In this document: positions 58,276 through 64,000 of the stretch, in pieces
How the letters are laid out: each line of letters opens with the position of its first letter
Numbering within the stretch: position 1 is the first letter of the stretch
DNA from: Tamarix chinensis
Lineage: Eukaryota > Streptophyta > Magnoliopsida > Caryophyllales > Tamaricaceae
Assembly: GCA_030549775.1 (NCBI GenBank)
Contig: CM060173.1
Coordinates: forward strand, 42,252,110 to 42,316,109
DNA length: 64,000 nucleotides
Reading direction: 5' to 3'
Position numbers and translations under genes: made by a program
Notes under the pieces: generated by a model
What the model saw: the letters and a program-made list of their open reading frames with translations, nothing else
Told to the model about the DNA's origin: nothing
The model's database searches: none

Positions 58276-59538
58276 TTCCTGCACTCACCTAGATTGATAA
58301 AGACTATGATGTGAATCAACTCTATATTTACCAAAGATCTAAAGAATAAGTCTATCCGGACCGTAGGTGGCCTTTATCGTCTATTTTACTACATGTTGCT
58401 CATGTGATTTTGCCATATATACTGTGTTGTGTGTTTTGTATGCTGGCCTTAGCACATCTGTTACCTTACTTAGTACATAGCGTACTGATCACCCATTTCA
58501 TGGGTGTTGCTCATTCTCACAAGTAGAATACCCGTCTAAGCTTGTGCAGGTAGGGGATGACGTCTTCTATGCCTACAACACTTATGAGACATCGGGTGGG
58601 GCTGAGCGTTGAGCCTAGACCTGACTTGGGGATCGAGAGAAACTCGGCCGGACTTTGTTTCTTTATTGGACCATGTATTATTTTATTTTAGTTATGTGGT
58701 GTCAAACAATCCTTTATGTTTTAAAAAACTCTAGTTATGTACTATTTGGATTGTAATCCTAAATCGCAATCTAATTTCTGTTTGACTTGTGTTTTACTAA
58801 CGACTTGTGTTTTATGAATGACTCGTATTTGATGTTAACCTTGTTTAGCCTTAGCACTTAGTACTGGAATGGTAGGAGTGAACCGATCTGGTACTAAGTG
58901 TGGTGGTAATGCCTCCGAATTTATGGTTTTATCTTTTCGCTTCTGTTAAACCCTTTTAATTAAACAAAATTTTTTAGTAGTAAATTTGGGGGTTTTCCAT
59001 TTTACCCTATAAGTGATCGATCTACTAGCGAAAAATAGTGATGTAGACTTTGTCCCGCAAGTGACCGGCCCACCGACAATAATAGTGGGGTAACTCGAGC
59101 TCAATAAACACAAACCAGAGTTTTCTAAGACACTTAAAAGATACTACTTACTTACAATGAACACCATGTGAGCAGGAGCGAGTCGATCCACCGATAAGGA
59201 ATAGTGGTGGGAACTATTGTCCCGCAAGTGACCGATCCACCGGCGAATAATAGTGATGTGGACTTTGTCCCACAAGTGACCGGCCCATTGGCAAAAATAG
59301 TGAGGTGTTCCTGTACTTACATGGATTTGATAAAAGGCATGGTGTGCATCGACTTCCGATAAAAAGATTAATTAAATAATTAATCTAGAATAAGTATGTA
59401 CTTTATGTGTGGCCTTGATCATTTATAAATTGTATAATTTCTTCATGACCTTATGTATTATATGTGTGGGTTTGAAAGTGTAAGTTAAGTATTGTTTTGT
59501 ATGATTCTATGTGCTTATGTGTTGGCCTTAGTGCTCGG

Positions 59539-59573
59539 TTACCTTACTCAATACGCAGCGTACTGATCACCCT
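59539..59573 (+). promoter_or_regulatory. Conserved inverted-repeat box, copy in B3
   Basis: TTACCTTACTCAATACGCAG followed by CGTACTGATCACCC, about 500 bp before the B3 end. A nearly identical box in B3' lies at 58461-58493. The acceptor-like site after it is TGTGCAAGT, with the AG spoiled. Confidence 0.6.
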
Positions 59574-61679
59574 TTTCATGGGTGCTACTCATTCTTACAA
59601 GTAGTAGGCCCTTCTGACTTTGTGCAAGTGGGCAAGACATCAATCAGGGCTATGTATTGAGCATGTTTTGGCTCAAGTTCTAGAGTGTCATGGCCATATT
59701 CAGTCTTTATGTGATTTAACTCCTTTTGTTATTTCTTTGTTATAGTATTTACCATTTTATGATTCATTACTCCATTGAGTATTTTAAATGAACCTTTTAT
59801 CGGTTGTAAACTTATTCTCTTTTGGAAATGAATTACAATTCTTTATGCGTACTCTGATTTTGTTTTACAACCATTTAATGTTTATTTGGAGTTTAGTTTG
59901 TCTTGATTTAAGTTTAATATTAATATTTTCTTAGCCTTAGCATTTGGTACTGAAACGGTCGGAGAGAACCGGTTTGTCACTAAGTGTGGCGGTAACATCT
60001 CTAGAATTCACAGGTTTTAATTTAAAATTCTTTCGCTAAAAAAAAAGTTTTGAATTTTGGGGTGCTACATATATGCTCATAAAAAGTTAATGTTTTTATA
60101 ATTTTAAGTTAAGAATAGTGATTTGAAGGCTTCCCTAAAAAATTATTTATTTAATTTATACACTATTTATTCAAATAAATGCCTATTAAATTGGTGTTTA
60201 TTACTTAATTTTTATATAAAAAACTATTTTAACCTATGGGCTTATTTAGCACTATATGGGACCACAAGAAATTTGACTCTAGTTTCTTCCACCCTCAACC
60301 AACCCTCTTACATATCTTATTATACATTTTCTTGTCTCTTACACATTCTCTTACAACCTTTTGTCATCTACATCCATCTACTAACTCTCTATTACATAGA
60401 ACCATAAGATAGATCACCTTTCCCTCTCTTACAATAAGGGGTGGCTACCACATCCATTTAGGAGAGCTTGGCTTGTTACCATACAAAACTACATTTTCCT
60501 TCATTATTTATTCCACCAAATTTCATAAGTGTTGAACTTCTCATTTCCCTCTCTTTTCATACTCTTGTGACTGCCATCTCCTCCCTTTTGTACTTCAGAT
60601 TTTGTTTTCCCCCCACAATTATTCTTACCTCTTCTCTACTTATCCTAAGGAGAAGAGGGTCAGGATTTGTGATAATGGAGGATCTTCATTACCTTAATTT
60701 CTAGATTCATCAATTTCTAATAAAAAAGGATTTATTTTACTTTCTCTACTTCATACTCTTATTTCAATGATTTACACCATGTATTGCTTTTATATTTTGA
60801 ATAGTTTACCCTAAAGCCTTATGCTTAGATTTTTCAAGGTAATTACAAATGTAATACCCCCCAATTTTTGAACTAGAAAACTTTCTTTTAAAGATGATGC
60901 AAAAGTGTTATAAAAGTAAAACAAGGGAACATTACCACTACATCAACCATGAGTAATGTGTGATCAAGTCGGATGTAAGGCAAAATGGAACAACGAGCAA
61001 AAAAATTATGTTATACTAATACAACAACAATACTATTGAAACAATGATGAGAATAATAATATAGATATAAGAGAGAGTTTACAAAAATCCAAATATAAGA
61101 ATCAAAGCTAAGATTTTAAATAACCAAAAATTACCAAAAGCATCCCAGCACAGTGGGTAAAATGCATCCAATCAATTAGCCTAAATGTCAACTAAACAGA
61201 AGTGTAACTCTCAAATCCCAAGTAATGGTCTACTACTCATCCTCAAAATCATCCTCAATATACTTTAGCTGAGAACAGTAACCCTACAAATCAATCTCTT
61301 CTCACTAGATTAGAAGCCGGATCATCATAGTGACCACACAAATGTAGTATCAATACGACGAATTATTGATAAAAAAACTATCAAAAACATAGTAAGGGCT
61401 CAAGCTACACATTGAAGTCATATAGTAGAATGGTGATAGGCATACAAACATATTATAACACACAGTATTATATTAGTGGCATAATAAGGCATACTTCCAT
61501 GGAAATCATGGAAGAGTAATGATATAGATAATGCATTAGAACCACATAATGGAAACTATATTATAAATCTTCCGTTAGTGACCATATACTTTCCAGTTAT
61601 TAAGATATTCCATTCAAATACACCTATTTCTCCACCATTAACAAAATTCATGGTAGTATATACACACACAAAAGGTTAC

Positions 61680-61990
61680 CACACCTACGATGTCGGATCA
61701 TGATACATCAAAGGGGCTCTACTCTGAGGATACCACACCCACCACACACTAAACGCACCTACCATAAAGGCTAACAAAGATTGGGATACCACACCCACCA
61801 CACATGGATAGAGTACATCAATGGGGATTATACTGGGATACTTCATCTACCATACCTTGAATACCTTCGCCACAAGGGCTACACGAGTTGGGATACCATA
61901 CCCTCCTACGTAATGTATAATACAAAGTATCAAGGCTTGTACTAGGATACCTCACCTACCCATACTAAATAGTGATGCCGTACCAATCTA
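61680..61990 (-). repeat. Tandem repeats in LTR D
   Basis: Three to four diverged units with GGATACCACACCCACCACAC or GGATACCTCACCTACCCATAC and a GGCTAACA or GGCTACAC link, roughly 65-95 bp each. A2 and A3 show one related GGGATCCTAGTAGATC-like segment in the same place. Confidence 0.65.
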
Positions 61991-63148
61991 TCATAGTGTA
62001 ATCTTATGCCTGAAAGATATGTCCATATCCCCTACATACTACAATCCAATAGAGAAGAAGTGAAAAGATAAACCATAGGGTGACCCACCTAATAACTCCT
62101 AGCTAGCTACCATGAGAATAAGATAAGAAGAATTAAATAAAATCTTAATCCATTATAATTAATTACCAAGTGATATCACAAATTAATTCCATTAATAACA
62201 AATTAGGGTGTATCCAAATAATAACACCAAACACAGCATAAGACATATAAGCCACCGGTTAGGTGTTTAGAGGTGACACCAAACTAAGTCACACAAAACC
62301 CACAATACTATCATCTCAATCCATATAAATAGAAGGTTAAGTATGGTTGAGTTCAAGATTAAAATGTTGTAATTACATAGAAATATTAATATAGAAGGCC
62401 CAAGGAAAGAACATTAAGTATCAAGTAAACATTCTGAAATCAATTGGACTAGTTGATTATTCCCTAGGACCAATCGACTGGTCTTGTTATACCAAACCTA
62501 AAATAAGAAAATAAAGCCAGTGAACCATTGGACTTGTTGGCCCTAGTGATAGAATATTTAGAGGAACCATTTGATGGGTTTGGGCAAACAGGTTGATGGG
62601 TGTAAATAGAAACTAGACCACTCTAGTCACTAGGCAACCATTAGATGGATTTGGCAAACTGATCAACTGCTCATGGGAACAAATTGACTGATTCATCAAA
62701 CTAATCAACTATTCTCACAACCAGCCGATCAAATATTCCCAATCAAGCAACTTTTTACACAACCAATCGATCAATCAATTTAATTAATTTAGAGTATAAA
62801 GTTGATTTTAGTAAATTTTGACAACTTGCCATATTTTGTACATAACTTTCACATAAAAGCTCAGATTTAGGTTATTCAAATTGTAAAGTAGAGATAAAAA
62901 TGAAATATGCAGTTTCCCTTTCTAGTATTTTTTTTTTCTAAATCTGATTACATATATGTCAAAGTTTTAACCTAAGCATTCAGCTTAAAATATATCCTAA
63001 AGTGAGAAATTATTGGAAATAATTTTACAAAATTAATTAATATCTACTTAATTTTATTTTAAGATACTAATTGATAGTTTGTGTGGGGAATAACAAATTT
63101 ATAAAAAGAAGAAGATAGAGACACCAATAAAAGTACTGAGAGAAGGGT

Positions 63149-63210
63149 ATATATATATACATACATACATACATACGTATGTATGTATGTACGTATGTAT
63201 AGATATATAT
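63149..63210. repeat. Palindromic tetranucleotide microsatellite
   Basis: TATA repeats, then CATA repeats, CGTA, TGTA repeats and TATA again. 63162-63191 is a perfect 30-bp palindrome centred on the CG at 63176-63177. Such a tract can extrude a cruciform. Confidence 0.9.
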
Positions 63211-64000
63211 AGAAGAGAAGGTGAGATGGTAAATTGTGGGGAAGAAGTGGAGTGAGGCTAATTATTCTGGAAAGTAAAGAAGCAATAGAAAATTTTTTGA
63301 AAGGAAAAGAAAAGAAATACAGTGCAAATGACCAAAAATAAAAAGAAAGGGGGAAGATTTAGTGCCGAGAAGGAAAAAAAGAAACATGGCATGAGGTAAT
63401 AGACAAGAAGGCTAGGAAAAAAAAGTCAACACAAATGCTAATTGTGCATGGTATTGGACGATATTTAATACCACCAACCATGTGAGTGCAATATTTTTTT
63501 GGTTATTATTTTGAATTTAAAGTGTTTTCATTTCATATTCAAATATTCTTTATTTAATTAATAGAATGCTCTAATTTTCTTTTGCCACTGATATGGTGAA
63601 ATCCTATTGTTTATACTCATAGATTAATTGATTGTTTGATTGATAAATTACTATATATGTTTTATATTATTATTCTAGATGGTGCCTAATTAATAAATTG
63701 ATCACCTATAATTAATGTTTGACAAGTTGAAAAAATATGTAAGAGCTGATTTTCCACTTTAGCTTGAATAGTAGAAAGAGGAATTGAATGGGTTGTGAGA
63801 AAAATTACATACTTTCTACAATAATTGGGGATGATAAATAATTAATTGAGCCTAAAGTATTGTCTTTTTTTTTAAATTATTTAACTTGAGATAACTGGAC
63901 TAATAATTAATAATAGTAATACATAGCTCAAGAAAATGAGTTAGTTATTTATTTTGTTGACATATAGCTAGTAATTGAAAATATTAAATAATTAATTAAT

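Larger units (their letters stand above)
48683..58999 (+). mobile_element. Solo LTR B3' (family B), containing B4
   Basis: Starts GGAAATAAACC (expected TGAAATGCCYC) at 48683 and ends GGGGGTTTTCCA at 58999. Both sides carry TTTTA (48678-48682 and 59000-59004). Its own parts are 48683-52732 and 57545-58999, about 5.5 kb. It inserted in the CCAC...GTGG array of B3, an LTR of the same family. Order: AT-rich start, pyrimidine block with TATAAATA at 49468, microsatellites (50110-51650), GCTCCAAGCCCGGCG at 51913, break at B4, array (57937-58275), inverted-repeat box (58461-58493), TGTGCAGGT at 58544. Confidence 0.85.
39999..60069 (+). mobile_element. Solo LTR B3 (family B), containing LINE, B3' and B4
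   Basis: Starts TGAAATGCCTC at 39999 and ends GGGGTGCTACA at 60069. Flanks CATAT (39994-39998) and TATAT (60070-60074) differ in one base. Its own parts are 39999-44190, 48676-48682 and 59005-60069, about 5.26 kb. The join is shown by B4: the reverse complement of 53714-53738 reads GAATAGTGGTTAGGGTTTTT then ACCCTAT, exactly what forms when the LINE and B3' are removed from B3. Order along it: AT-rich start, pyrimidine block with TATAAATA at 41077, microsatellites (41950-42680), donor-like AGGTAAGG at 42806, tandem repeats (43120-43620), CCAC...GTGG array, inverted-repeat box (59539-59573), end. Confidence 0.85.
39483..60849 (+). mobile_element. Family C LTR (C4), containing B3
   Basis: Starts TGTAATGTCTTATT at 39483. 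Its own parts, 39483-39998 and 60075-60849, align loosely with the first part of C1 (18090-18900): AAGCCATTTTTAGCTATCA near 39655, then a pyrimidine-rich block with many CTCTTACA motifs at about 60300-60650. It is interrupted by B3 (flanks CATAT and TATAT) and by D from 60850. The end lies beyond the window or in sequence I cannot assign. Confidence 0.5.
60850..64000 (-). mobile_element. LTR D (family A-like, minus strand), partial
   Basis: The + strand starts TGTAATACCCCCC at 60850, the reversed end of this LTR type. Its order, read on the minus strand, fits family A: a run of ATCGACTGG-like repeats at about 62430-62790 lies 1.6-1.9 kb from the LTR end, as in A2, and a GGTATCC-type repeat lies about 1 kb from the end. 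No right end was found, so it runs past the window or is broken. From about 62900 on I can no longer align it. Confidence 0.55.

Overview
This window is intergenic DNA from a flowering plant with a retrotransposon-rich, probably large genome. The DNA is AT-rich. I found plant-type Ty3/gypsy chromovirus coding remnants, a plant L1-type LINE, an LTR element primed by tRNA-Asp, and 5-bp target-site duplications (TSDs) throughout. I see no convincing host protein-coding gene and no rRNA or tRNA gene. The species cannot be told from the sequence. I name the LTR families A, B and C for use here only; TSDs and family alignments were made by eye.

The window is almost entirely nested transposable elements. 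The oldest layer is a family C LTR (C0) that starts before the window and survives as three pieces (about 440-2117, 17104-17953, 30530 to about 31145). It leads into a decayed Tekay/Del-type gag-pol (31151-35395).

The left nest is A1 (solo LTR, 2118-17103, TSD CATCT), containing B0 (solo LTR, 2200-13769, TSD TATAT), containing a nonautonomous LTR retrotransposon (3823-11633, TSD TGTAG) that carries a 434-codon ORF and no pol. The middle nest is C1 (solo LTR, 17954-30529), which contains B2 (solo LTR on the minus strand, 19432-24330) and A2 (solo LTR, 25260-28599).

The right nest follows a family A LTR (A3, 35545-38862). A family C LTR (C4, from 39483) contains B3 (39999-60069). B3 contains a 5'-truncated LINE (44191-48661, 14-bp TSD) and solo LTR B3' (48683-58999, TSD TTTTA). 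B3' contains solo LTR B4 on the minus strand (52733-57539, TSD TGTAA). The window ends in another minus-strand LTR, D (from 60850), also inside C4.

No genes act together in the usual sense, because every long reading frame with recognisable homology belongs to a transposon and most are broken. The most interesting signals are in the LTRs. A short imperfect inverted repeat (TCAGTA...TACTGA type) recurs about 380-510 bp before the 3' end of A, B and C LTRs. Most B LTRs share a donor-like AGGTAAGG with a TGCAGGT-like acceptor near that box, and B LTRs carry arrays of CCAC...GTGG inverted repeats. The nonautonomous element has intron-like segments in its ORF, two copies of a GAGGACAA...GTGTGGGGG motif, and an 893-bp difference between its two LTRs.
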